Both the position numbers and the translations under genes were made by a program. From WQXF01 sp031552825 (GTDB taxonomy: Bacteria > Bacillota > Clostridia > Christensenellales > Aristaeellaceae), in contig JAVBMD010000009.1 of assembly GCA_031552825.1 (NCBI GenBank), positions 62,001-126,000 on the forward strand: a stretch of DNA of 64,000 nt, read 5' to 3'. The notes beneath the pieces were generated by a model that did no database searches, was not told the origin of the DNA, and saw nothing but the letters and a program-made list of their open reading frames with translations. Positions 42,352 to 51,971 of this stretch are shown in pieces (position 1 is the first letter of the stretch; every line of letters begins with the position of its first letter).

Positions 42352-43296
42352 TTACTTCCTTGCCGCCAAGCACACCCACTCGCCCTGCTCCAGCCGATCA
42401 GCGATGCCATAGCCCGCGGCGGCCAGCGCATCCTGCACATCCTGCTCACGCTCGCGGATGATGCCGGAGCAGATCATGACGCCGCCCTCGGCGATGTGCG
42501 GCTTGGCTGGAGCGGCCAGCGCGCAGATCACGTCGGCGATGATGTTGGCCACCAGCACGTCGGCAGCTTCGGGGCTCTGCTCCTTGAGCAGATCGCCCTG
42601 TTTAACGGTTACAGTGGCCTGCACGGCGTTCTTTTCCACATTAGCCTGCGCGACGCGCACGGCGTCGGGGTCGATGTCGATGGCCAGCACCTCGCGCGCG
42701 CCCAGTAGCGCCGCCGCCACGCCAAGGATGCCGCTGCCGCAGCCCACATCGACGCACCGGCAGCCCGGCGCGATAAAGCGCTCCAGCATGCGCAGGCACA
42801 TGGCGGTGGTCTCATGCGTGCCGGTGCCGAAGGCCATGCCCGGATCCATCTCCAGCACCAAATCATCGGATCGGGCAGCGTAGGGCTCCCACGAGGGCTT
42901 GACCACCAGCCGCTCGCCCGCGCGGAAGGGCTTGTAGTATTGCTTCCAGCGCTCCGCCCAATCCTCCTCGTGTACGGTGGAACGGTGCAGCGCCAGGCTG
43001 CCCAGCGGCAGCCCCAACTCCATGCCCGCCAGCGCGCGCAGGCGCTCCCCCAGCCCGGCCAGCGTTTCCGGCGCGGAGGCGTTCTCGGGAAAATAGGCCT
43101 TGACCAGCACGTCCTCGGGCATGTCGGCCAGCACGCGCTCGTCGATCAAATCCCACATGCCCTGGCTCTGCGGCATGTTGATCACGTCGGCGCGATCGAT
43201 GATCTCGGTGCCGGTGGCTCCGGCCTCGCACAGCAAGTCCGACACGATGTCGGCGCCGTCGGTGGTGGTATGCACGATGACTTCGACCCAATCCAT
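42352..43296 (-). CDS. prmA: Ribosomal protein L11 methyltransferase
   Basis: Trimethylates lysines and the N-terminus of L11. A 314-residue protein starting MDWVEVIVHT with GGGAGGAAT before the ATG at 43296. The N-terminal substrate domain (1-110) is followed by a linker with WAERWKQYYKPF and a SAM-dependent domain with DVGCGSGILGVAAA and the catalytic region VANIIADVI. It continues the dnaJ-side operon, but a + strand Cys-rich gene lies between dnaJ and this gene, so prmA needs its own promoter or read-through. Confidence 0.96.
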   Translation of the reverse strand: MDWVEVIVHTTTDGADIVSDLLCEAGATGTEIIDRADVINMPQSQGMWDLIDERVLADMPEDVLVKAYFPENASAPETLAGLGERLRALAGMELGLPLGSLALHRSTVHEEDWAERWKQYYKPFRAGERLVVKPSWEPYAARSDDLVLEMDPGMAFGTGTHETTAMCLRMLERFIAPGCRCVDVGCGSGILGVAAALLGAREVLAIDIDPDAVRVAQANVEKNAVQATVTVKQGDLLKEQSPEAADVLVANIIADVICALAAPAKPHIAEGGVMICSGIIREREQDVQDALAAAGYGIADRLEQGEWVCLAARK

Positions 43297-43367
43297 GCTA
43301 TTCCTCCCGCACAATTCGTTGTCCACGGTGCCCGGCCGCCACCTGTGTGGCGTCCGTCCCCCGCGCG

Positions 43368-43376
43368 CATAGAATA
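43368..43376 (+). promoter_or_regulatory. Possible mother-cell -10 element before the Cys-rich gene
   Basis: CATAGAATA matches the CATAnnnTA form of SigmaE/SigmaK -10 boxes. The expected -35 AC is not at the ideal distance, so this is only suggestive. Confidence 0.3.
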
Positions 43377-43428
43377 CAGTGGGCAACATGCCCGTCAATT
43401 TGTTGAATAATAAGGAAGATATTTCATT

Positions 43429-43722
43429 ATGTTTAGAGACTTCGACTATTGCTGGGACTGCCGTCCCAACCGGAAGCACTGCGGCTGCGACGAGGAGTGC
43501 AAGCCGGACTGCCGTCCCCGCAAAAAGCCCTGTGGCTGCGACGAGGAGTGCAAGCCGGACTGCCGTCCCTGCAAAAAGCCCTGCGGCTGCGTAGAGGAAT
43601 GCAGGCCGGACTGCCGTCCCCGCAAAAAGCCCTGTGGCTGGGCGGAGGAGTGCAAGCGCGACGTTTGCCCCATGGATTGCTGTCCTTGCTGCGGCATGCC
43701 ATACGATTGCTATAACGATTAG
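43429..43722 (+). CDS. Small Cys-rich tandem-repeat protein, possible metal-binding or spore coat protein
   Basis: A 97-residue protein starting MFRDFDYCWDC; AAGGAAG lies about 10 bases before the ATG. It has 23 cysteines. Residues 18-85 are four tandem 17-residue units, the first being CGCDEECKPDCRPRKKP, the last degenerate. The C-terminus adds CC-PCC and YDCYND. Charged residues alternate (DEE, then RPRKKP), with no signal peptide. Dense CxC, EEC and PDC motifs suggest metal binding or a disulfide-linked coat layer, as in metallothioneins or insoluble spore coat proteins; I do not recognise the family. It is the only + strand gene in the 35 kb cluster, wedged between dnaJ and prmA. Reverse-strand frames also stay open because the DNA is repetitive, but they lack ribosome sites. 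Confidence 0.72.
   Translation: MFRDFDYCWDCRPNRKHCGCDEECKPDCRPRKKPCGCDEECKPDCRPCKKPCGCVEECRPDCRPRKKPCGWAEECKRDVCPMDCCPCCGMPYDCYND
43480..43683 (+). repeat. Four tandem 51-bp repeats inside the Cys-rich gene
   Basis: Units start at 43480, 43531, 43582 and 43633. The first three are nearly identical in DNA, differing at a few bases, and the fourth is diverged. Such repeats can change copy number by slippage or recombination, in steps of 17 codons that keep the frame. Confidence 0.85.
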
Positions 43723-43741
43723 TCAAACACGACCCATAGAA

Positions 43742-43772
43742 GGCGCGCCCTCGCAAACAGGAGGGCGCGTCC
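43742..43772. terminator. Bidirectional hairpin between the Cys-rich gene and dnaJ
   Basis: An 11-bp stem with one G-T pair, GGCGCGCCCTC (43742-43752) and GAGGGCGCGTC (43761-43771), loop of 8. It serves two convergent genes; T runs on both sides are modest. Confidence 0.75.
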
Positions 43773-43780
43773 TTCCTTAT

Positions 43781-44932
43781 TTACTTAAACCCGTCCTTGA
43801 TCCAATCGAGGAACGACTTGCGCCCCTCATACTCCTTGCCGGTGAGGCTCTCCTCAAACTGGCGCAGCAGCTCCTTTTGCTTCTCGCCGAGGCGCTTGGG
43901 CACCTCGACGCGCACCTTGAGGAACAGATCGCCCTTGCTGGAGCCGCGCAGCTGCTGGATGCCGTGCCCCTTAAGGCGGATCACGGTATCGTTCTGCGTA
44001 CCCTCGGGGATGTTGTGCTTGATATTGCCCTCCAGCGTCGGCACGTCGACCTCGCCGCCCAGCGCGGCCTGCGAGAAGGAGATCGGGATCTCGCAATGCA
44101 GATTGAACCCATCGCGCTTGAACAGGCGATGCGGGCGCACCGTGATGTACACGTACAGGTCGCCCGCCGGGCCGCCGCGCACACCGGGCTCGCCTTGGCC
44201 GTTCATGGTCATGACCTGCCCGTTGTCGATGCCCGCCGGGATGTTGACGGTGGCGGTGCGCATCATGCGCACGCGGCCTTGGCCGGAGCACTTGGGGCAC
44301 TTCTCGGCGATGATCTTGCCGCTGCCGCCGCAGGCCGTACACGTGCGCATATTGACGATCTGCCCGAACAGCGATTGGCTGGTGACCTTGACCTGCCCCG
44401 CGCCGTTGCAGGTGGTGCAGGTCTTGGCCTGCGTTCCGGCCTTGGCGCCGCTGCCGGAGCAGGCCTCGCACTGCTCGTTGCGGTTGAACTTAAATTCCTT
44501 TTTGCAGCCGAACGCGGCTTCTTCAAAGGAGATGGTCAAATCGTAGCGCAGATCCGCGCCGCGCTCGGGGCCGTTGCGGCGCTGCTGCTGCCCGCCGCCC
44601 GCGCCGTTGAAGAAAAAGTCAAATATGCTATCAAAGCCCTGCCCCGCGCCGCCGAAGCCGCCACCGAACGGATTACCCCCGCCAAACGGGTTGCCGCCGC
44701 CCATGTTGGCCGCCTCGTGGCCGAACTGGTCGTACCGCGCGCGCTTGTTGGCGTCGGAAAGCACTTCGTAGGCCTCGTTGACCTCCTTGAAGCGTTCCTC
44801 GGCGCTCTTGTCGTTGGGGTGCAGATCGGGATGACTCTCCTTGGCGGCCTTTCGGTAGGCCTTCTTGATGTCGTCGTCGCTGGCCTTTTTGTCCAGGCCT
44901 AAAATCTCATAATAATCGCGCTTGCTTGCCAA
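43781..44932 (-). CDS. dnaJ: Chaperone DnaJ (Hsp40)
   Basis: Co-chaperone that delivers unfolded proteins to DnaK and stimulates its ATPase. The 383-residue type I protein has the J-domain with HPD at 34-36, a Gly/Phe-rich region (about 72-110, GGGNPFGG repeats), four CxxCxGxG zinc motifs (CEACSGSG, CTTCNGAG, CTACGGSG, CPKCSGQG) and the C-terminal peptide-binding domains. The start is TTG at 44932, as no ATG is available, behind a GGGTGGTGAG stretch. It is the last gene of the hrcA-grpE-dnaK-dnaJ operon and ends at a hairpin. Confidence 0.97.
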   Translation of the reverse strand: MASKRDYYEILGLDKKASDDDIKKAYRKAAKESHPDLHPNDKSAEERFKEVNEAYEVLSDANKRARYDQFGHEAANMGGGNPFGGGNPFGGGFGGAGQGFDSIFDFFFNGAGGGQQQRRNGPERGADLRYDLTISFEEAAFGCKKEFKFNRNEQCEACSGSGAKAGTQAKTCTTCNGAGQVKVTSQSLFGQIVNMRTCTACGGSGKIIAEKCPKCSGQGRVRMMRTATVNIPAGIDNGQVMTMNGQGEPGVRGGPAGDLYVYITVRPHRLFKRDGFNLHCEIPISFSQAALGGEVDVPTLEGNIKHNIPEGTQNDTVIRLKGHGIQQLRGSSKGDLFLKVRVEVPKRLGEKQKELLRQFEESLTGKEYEGRKSFLDWIKDGFK

Positions 44933-45011
44933 ATGCTCACCACCCTATCGCGCGCCGAGGACGCGAACGGCCATTGCCGCCCGCGCCCTGCGCGCCTGAA
45001 TTGATGTGGGA

Positions 45012-46847
<1,836 letters not shown>

Positions 46848-46922
46848 TGTATGTTCCTCCTGTGAATCTATCGATTTTGTGTGAATGTCGTTTTTGTATG
46901 TTGGCAAGCCCGCGCTCCCGCG

Positions 46923-47510
46923 TTAGCTTGGAACCACCTTGACCATCGCGTACCGCAGCACCTTGCCCGGCGTTTTGTATCCCTTTTGGAACACCTCGCT
47001 CACCGTGCCCGGCTCGCCTTCCTCCGCCGTGCCTTGCATCACGGCGTTTTCCATCTCCGGGTCGAACGCCTCGCCGACGCGGCTGATTTCCTCCACGCCG
47101 AACTTGCCCAGCGCCTCGCGCAGTTGGCGCAGCACCAGCTCCACCCCGGCGCGCATGGCGGCGGTTTGGTCGACGCTGGCATCCTCCCCCGCCTTTTGCG
47201 CGGCGTCCACGGCCCGCTCCATATTGTCGAGCACCGGCAAAAGCTGCGTCAGCACCTCGGCGGCGCCGTCGGCGATGGCTTCGGCGCGCACCTGCTGGTT
47301 GCGGCGGCGGTAATTATCAAAATCCGCCTGCACGCGCTGCGCAAGGTTTAAGTATTCCTCGCGCTCCGCCTCGGCTTTCTCCAACTGCGCTGCCAGCGCC
47401 AATTCCGCTTCGGTTTGCGGCCGGCACTCCGCTTCGGGCGGAACGTTTTCTGCTCCCGGCGCTTGATCGGCCGCCGAGGGCTGGGCTGAATTTTTCTTCT
47501 TGTTGGTCAT
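46923..47510 (-). CDS. grpE: Nucleotide exchange factor GrpE
   Basis: Releases ADP from DnaK. A 195-residue protein with a disordered, acidic N-terminus (1-55), a long coiled-coil (about 55-110, EREEYLNLAQRVQADFDNYR in part), the four-helix part with LPVLDNMERA, and the C-terminal beta domain GTVSEVFQKGYK. The start is the ATG at 47510, with AAAGGCGATAG upstream; the frame extends 34 codons further back but overlaps the hrcA end. Second gene of the heat-shock operon. Confidence 0.96.
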   Translation of the reverse strand: MTNKKKNSAQPSAADQAPGAENVPPEAECRPQTEAELALAAQLEKAEAEREEYLNLAQRVQADFDNYRRRNQQVRAEAIADGAAEVLTQLLPVLDNMERAVDAAQKAGEDASVDQTAAMRAGVELVLRQLREALGKFGVEEISRVGEAFDPEMENAVMQGTAEEGEPGTVSEVFQKGYKTPGKVLRYAMVKVVPS

Positions 47511-47568
47511 CTCTATCGCCTTTCTTATGGTAATCGAACGAAAGCTTGCTGATGCGTGGGATGGAAAT

Positions 47569-48603
47569 CTATTCCGATCCACCCAGGATCTGGGCGAAGG
47601 TGCGCCCCACATAGTCCAGCACGGCGATCACCTTTTGATACTGCATGCGCGTGGGACCGATCACGCCGATGGTGCCGATGGTATCGTTGCCGACGCGGTA
47701 GGTGCCGGTGACGATGGAGCAATCGGCGGTTTCCGGCAGGCCGGTCTCCGGGCCGATGCGCACCGTAAACTCCAGCCCGGAACCCTGCTCGAGCAGTTGC
47801 ATGAGCTTATCCTTGGTCTCCAGCACGCTGAGCAGCTCGCGCGCCTTTTCCACATCGCTGTATTCCGGGTAGCGCAGCAGGTTGGCGCCGCCGCCCACCA
47901 CGACCTCGGGCGCTTGCTGCGCGCCTACATGCTCGCGCGCTCCCTGTAAAATATCGCCGAGCAACACGCGCTGCTCGCGCCACTCGCCCGCCATGTGCTC
48001 CAGCGCGGCGGGCACGTCCTCCAGCCTGCACCCCACCAGCCGCTCGCTGAGGATGCGAGAGATGCGGTACAGATCCTCGATGTCCAGCTCCTTGGCGATG
48101 TGCAGCAGGGTTTCCTTTACCACGCCGTTGTCGGTCACCAGCAACATCAGCGCCACGCCGGGCGACACCAGCACCAGCTGAATGTGCTGCACGCGCAGCG
48201 CGATGTTCTGCGTGGGGCGCGTCATGATGACGGAGGCGTAGTTGGTGGCGTCGCTGAGCGCCTTGGCGGCGCGCTGCGCCACGGCATGCACCTGCTTCAT
48301 GCGCTGATCGAAGTGTCCGCGCAGCACCTCCGCCTCCTCAAAGGGAAGCGGCGCGAGGCGGATTAGCCGGTCGACATACAGGCGATAGGCCTTGGCCGAA
48401 GGGATGCGCCCGGCGGAGGTATGCGGCGAATCGAGATAACCCAGCTCCTCCAGATCGCTCATCTCGTTGCGGATGGTGGCGGAGGAAAGGCTTTGCTCGT
48501 ACTTGCGGGAGATAGTGCGCGAGCCGACGGGGCTGGCGGTAAGGATATAATCGTCGATGATGGCCTGCAGGATTCTAAATTTTCTTTCGTCGAGTTCCAA
48601 CAA
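47569..48603 (-). CDS. hrcA: Heat-inducible transcription repressor HrcA
   Basis: Binds CIRCE and represses the dnaK operon; it needs GroEL to stay active. The product has an N-terminal winged helix (IIDDYILTASPVGSRT, then SSATIRNEMSDLEELGYL), the segment HTSAGRIPSAKAYR and a GAF-like dimerisation core to residue 344. The frame opens at a GTG (48609), but that codon lies in GAGGTG, which reads as the ribosome site. I therefore choose the TTG at 48603; the adjacent TTG at 48600 is equally possible. A perfect CIRCE lies 26 bases upstream, so the gene is autoregulated. Confidence 0.94.
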   Translation of the reverse strand: MLELDERKFRILQAIIDDYILTASPVGSRTISRKYEQSLSSATIRNEMSDLEELGYLDSPHTSAGRIPSAKAYRLYVDRLIRLAPLPFEEAEVLRGHFDQRMKQVHAVAQRAAKALSDATNYASVIMTRPTQNIALRVQHIQLVLVSPGVALMLLVTDNGVVKETLLHIAKELDIEDLYRISRILSERLVGCRLEDVPAALEHMAGEWREQRVLLGDILQGAREHVGAQQAPEVVVGGGANLLRYPEYSDVEKARELLSVLETKDKLMQLLEQGSGLEFTVRIGPETGLPETADCSIVTGTYRVGNDTIGTIGVIGPTRMQYQKVIAVLDYVGRTFAQILGGSE

Positions 48604-48628
48604 GCTCACCTCGCTGTCTTTCTGCTTG

Positions 48629-48655
48629 TTAGCACTCTATGCCGTTGAGTGCTAA
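48629..48655. promoter_or_regulatory. CIRCE operator of the hrcA-grpE-dnaK-dnaJ operon
   Basis: A perfect match to the consensus: TTAGCACTC (48629-48637), nine bases, GAGTGCTAA (48647-48655). It lies between the promoter and hrcA, overlapping the transcription start. Confidence 0.98.
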
Positions 48656-48664
48656 CATGACAAT

Positions 48665-48693
48665 AAAATAGCACCCCTTGCGCTTTTTGTCAA
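48665..48693 (-). promoter_or_regulatory. hrcA: Sigma-70-type promoter of the hrcA operon
   Basis: Minus-strand TTGACA (48693-48688) and TATTTT (48670-48665) with a 17-base spacer; transcription would begin in or just before the CIRCE element. Its -35 box lies in the terminator hairpin of the preceding gene. Confidence 0.85.
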
Positions 48694-48697
48694 GGGG
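48674..48697 (-). terminator. Hairpin terminator after the DUF5050 pair
   Basis: Minus-strand stem CCCCTTG / CAAGGGG (48697-48691 with 48680-48674), loop of 10 bases, then TGCTATTTTATTG. It lies 23 bases after the stop of the DUF5050 gene. Confidence 0.7.
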
Positions 48698-48719
48698 TTT
48701 TGCAGGTTTTGCCTCCGTG

Positions 48720-50513
48720 TTACAGTTTTCTAAGGTTGTTCAAATCAATCCGGACAAACGGGGTTTCTACTGTGGTGCAATAAAGCTTGCCTTCATGCAC
48801 CACGTAACTGTATACCTCTTTATCGCTCAGCCGCTGGGTTTCACCGGTTTGCGGATTAAGTCGATGCAACGCTAAGCCGGGGTTTTTCATGAAATACAGC
48901 CAGCCATCGGCAAAGGCCATTTTTTCGGCGCGAGCTCCTTCCGCAAGCTGCAGCAGCGCGCTGCGCCCGGTACCATCGAGCGCCGTTTGAAAGACGCCGC
49001 TCTCGCCGCTATAAAAGATCGCTTGATCCGTCACGATGAAATCGCGCACCGAATCCTCCAGCAGGAGGGTGGGTTTTTCCAACGGTTGAAAGGCAAAGAG
49101 CGCGCGCTCATCATTTTCCCGGTAATAGAGCCTGCCGTCGCGCGCGGCGACTTGCGCCACTTTCCGGGCGATCTGCTCCTCCCCCGTGCCGTCGGTGCGC
49201 ACCCGAATCAAGCGCCCGTTTCCTGCCTCGGTCCAAGAGCTGTAGGTGGTGTAGTACAGCCACCCGCCGTCCGCCACAAAGTCATGCATCTCCAAGCTGC
49301 CCAGCCGTGTTTTCCCCGAACCATCGGACTTGATTTTATGCAGCGGGCCAAACGCCCCCCCGCCGCTATAATAAATCCAATCGCCGATCACCAGGTAGCC
49401 GTTGCAGTCGTCCTCGTCAAGCAGGGTTTTTTCGGTTCCATCCAGCCGAACCTTGTACAGCGGCGTATCCATCCCGTAGGTGGCGTCGCCATAGTACAGC
49501 CATTCGCCCGATGCCGCGAGGCGAAAGGCGTACTCTTCCAGCAGAATGGCCGGGTCGGAGCCATCCGGGTTCATGCGCTCCAGACGATAAAGATTGCACG
49601 AGCAATAACCGACATCCTTCACCAGATTGATGCCATAACTGTCAGCTCGGTCGTCGCTCACCTTTTCTTTGCCCGTGCCGTCGCGGCGCACGCGATACAT
49701 CTTGTACCGATCGGCGCCATTGGCGTAGTACAGCCAATTCTCATCCATGTTGAGCCAGGTCACTTCCCCTTCGCCGAGAAGCTGTGTATTCTCCGATCCG
49801 TCCAGCCTCATTTTGTAGAGGCTCCGCTCATTGGACGCATAGTACACCCAGCCATCCTCTATGAGCATGGAGCGCATCTTCGTGTCCTCTTCACCTTGCG
49901 CTGTGATCCGCGTCGGCTTGTCCTTGAAAACATAGAGCCGACCATACATCCGGGCATAGAGTTGGCCATCGACGAACATCATGCTGTCGACCTCGTTTTT
50001 TGAAAGCTCCTCGACGCGCTTGCCATCGGCGCGGACGCGGCGCAAGGAAAAGCCCCCGCCATCCACCCAGCACGAAACATACAGCCAAGATCCGGCGGCC
50101 AGCATCTCAGAACAGTGCAGATCCGATATTTTCTCGCGTCCGGTGCCGTCGCGCTTGATCCGGTAAATGCGGCTGTCGTCGTCCGCGTTGGCGTAACAGA
50201 TCCAATCGCCGACCACGTTGAGCGACCGCGCGCTGTCCTCGCAAAGCAGCACGGGCGCGCCGCCGGGCACCGCCCGGAAAATGCCGCCAGCCTCGGGGTC
50301 GCAGTAATAAACCTCCTCCCCCGCCTGCACGGCGATGCCGCCGTTCGCGATATTGCCGGGCGTGTTGCCCAGCGCGTCGGCGCTGACCTTCCGCAGATCG
50401 CCGGGTAGCGGCGGCCACCGCAAATAGGCGGCCACCGCGCCCGCCACAAGCAGTAAAACGGCGGCGGTGAGCGCCGCCTTGCGCCATCGTCCTCTGCCTT
50501 TGAAAAACGCCAT
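48720..50513 (-). CDS. Membrane-anchored DUF5050 beta-propeller protein, longer paralogue
   Basis: A 597-residue protein with a basic start and one membrane segment (about 12-30), then an extracytoplasmic body. The body is made of repeated units such as DGWVYYASNERSLYKMRLDGS and GNWLYYAN-type segments (in part): W-x-Y-Y strands followed by R-x-DGTG turns, the DUF5050 pattern that predicts a beta-propeller. At least ten units are seen. GGAGG precedes the ATG at 50513. It is a tandem copy of the gene upstream, with nearly identical residues 30-110 (RWPPLPGDLRKVSADALGN). Function unknown; a surface sensor or binding platform is a guess. It ends just before the hrcA promoter. Confidence 0.85.
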   Translation of the reverse strand: MAFFKGRGRWRKAALTAAVLLLVAGAVAAYLRWPPLPGDLRKVSADALGNTPGNIANGGIAVQAGEEVYYCDPEAGGIFRAVPGGAPVLLCEDSARSLNVVGDWICYANADDDSRIYRIKRDGTGREKISDLHCSEMLAAGSWLYVSCWVDGGGFSLRRVRADGKRVEELSKNEVDSMMFVDGQLYARMYGRLYVFKDKPTRITAQGEEDTKMRSMLIEDGWVYYASNERSLYKMRLDGSENTQLLGEGEVTWLNMDENWLYYANGADRYKMYRVRRDGTGKEKVSDDRADSYGINLVKDVGYCSCNLYRLERMNPDGSDPAILLEEYAFRLAASGEWLYYGDATYGMDTPLYKVRLDGTEKTLLDEDDCNGYLVIGDWIYYSGGGAFGPLHKIKSDGSGKTRLGSLEMHDFVADGGWLYYTTYSSWTEAGNGRLIRVRTDGTGEEQIARKVAQVAARDGRLYYRENDERALFAFQPLEKPTLLLEDSVRDFIVTDQAIFYSGESGVFQTALDGTGRSALLQLAEGARAEKMAFADGWLYFMKNPGLALHRLNPQTGETQRLSDKEVYSYVVHEGKLYCTTVETPFVRIDLNNLRKL

Positions 50514-50543
50514 TGTATCGCACCTCCATTTCGCTATGCACCG

Positions 50544-51971
50544 CTATACGCGGGAAGTATTGAAATGCGCCAAATCGACATGGATGAACGGAGTTTCCGC
50601 CGTAAGGAAATAAACCTTGCCCTCTTGCAGCGCAAAATGAAGCACCCTTTTTTCGCTCAGCCGCTGGATTTCGCCGGTTTGCGGATGGACGCGATACAGG
50701 TTGCTGTTCACGTAATACAGCCACCCATCGGCAAAGGCCATCCGCTCAATACGCTCGTTTTCCCGAATCCCGATTACCAACGTTCGTTCGGTTCCATCGT
50801 GCTTCATTTGATAGATGCCGTTCGCATCGCCGTAAAAGACCGCCTGATCGGTCGCGGTGAAACTGGTCGCATCCTCGCGCGAGACGGTCGCCAGCGCGTT
50901 TTCCGCGCTCTGCGCGTCCTCTGCGCCGCCCCGCACTTTATCTAGCCACTCCTTCCCCGCCCCAATATCGGCGACACGTTCTTCCGCCAAGTAGGCGTCG
51001 CCCGAACCGTCTTGATTCCTGGCCATCATTTGATAAAGATTGCTCGTATAATAGCCCCCGCCGTTCACGAGGTTGATGCCGAAATCATCCACCCGGTCGT
51101 CGCTCACCTTTTCTTTGCCCGTGCCGTCCAGACGGACGCGGTACAGCTTGTACTGATCGGCACAATTGGCATAGTACAGCCAGTTCCCGTCTATGTTAAA
51201 GCGCCGCACCTCCTCCGAGGCGAGAAGCTGCGCATTCCCCGATCCATCCAGCCTCATTTTGAAGAGCGCCTTCTCGGGGGAGGCGTAATAAACCCATCCA
51301 TCTTCGATGAGCGCGAATTCCATTTCAGTACGTTTCTCGCCTTGCGCAGTGATCTCCTCTAGGTCGGTCTTAAAAACAAACAAGCGGTTAGCCATCTGCG
51401 CAAACATCCGGCCTCCGGCAGGGAGGATTGCGACGGTCTCCAATCTTGCAAGCAGTTCCTTCCGTTTGCCGTCAGCCCGGACGCGGTAAAGCGATTGACC
51501 GATGTCACTGTCATAGTGCGCAATATAGAGCCATGGCCCCACGGCCAGCATATTGTAGCAGCGCAAGTCCGACACCTTGGCGCGCCCGGTGCCGTCGAAC
51601 TTCACGCGATAAATCCGCCGGTTGTCGCTCCTGTTGCCGTAATAGATCCAATCGCCCACGACGTTGAGCCCCAGCGCTTTGTCCGCACAGATCAGCACCG
51701 GCTCGCCGCCCGGCACCACCCGGTAAATGCCGCTTGCCTCGGGGTCGCAATAGAAGACCGAATCGCCCGCCTGCACGGCCATCCCGCCGTTCGCGCTGTT
51801 GCCGGGCGTGTTGCCCAGCGCGTCGGCGCTAACCTTCCGCAGATCGCCGGGCATCGGCGGCCACCGCAAATACGTTACAACAGCACCCGCCGCCGAGCCC
51901 GCCGCAAGCAAAGCAACGGCGATCAGCAGCGCGATGCGCGCCGCTCTTTTGTGCAAAAACGATCCCTTCAC
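50544..51971 (-). CDS. Membrane-anchored DUF5050 beta-propeller protein, shorter paralogue
   Basis: A 475-residue paralogue of the preceding entry. The start is a GTG at 51971 whose GTGA overlaps the hemW stop, so it is translationally coupled to hemW; GGGGGT lies upstream. One membrane segment (about 14-32) is followed by W-x-Y-Y / DGTG repeats. Compared with its neighbour it lacks roughly 110 residues in the middle (two to three blades, after about 335), and the join carries an unusual segment KVRGGAEDAQSAENALATV. That suggests duplication followed by internal deletion and repair. Function unknown. Confidence 0.82.
   Translation of the reverse strand: MKGSFLHKRAARIALLIAVALLAAGSAAGAVVTYLRWPPMPGDLRKVSADALGNTPGNSANGGMAVQAGDSVFYCDPEASGIYRVVPGGEPVLICADKALGLNVVGDWIYYGNRSDNRRIYRVKFDGTGRAKVSDLRCYNMLAVGPWLYIAHYDSDIGQSLYRVRADGKRKELLARLETVAILPAGGRMFAQMANRLFVFKTDLEEITAQGEKRTEMEFALIEDGWVYYASPEKALFKMRLDGSGNAQLLASEEVRRFNIDGNWLYYANCADQYKLYRVRLDGTGKEKVSDDRVDDFGINLVNGGGYYTSNLYQMMARNQDGSGDAYLAEERVADIGAGKEWLDKVRGGAEDAQSAENALATVSREDATSFTATDQAVFYGDANGIYQMKHDGTERTLVIGIRENERIERMAFADGWLYYVNSNLYRVHPQTGEIQRLSEKRVLHFALQEGKVYFLTAETPFIHVDLAHFNTSRV

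Noticed and set aside
43480..43683. Regular 51-bp direct repeats as a CRISPR array
   Set aside because: Repeats abut each other with no unique spacers and are in frame within a protein gene.
43446..43697. Minus-strand Gln/Ser/Gly repeat frame opposite the Cys-rich gene
   Set aside because: Tandem DNA repeats open all frames; no ribosome site precedes its ATG, while the + frame has one and ends at a hairpin.
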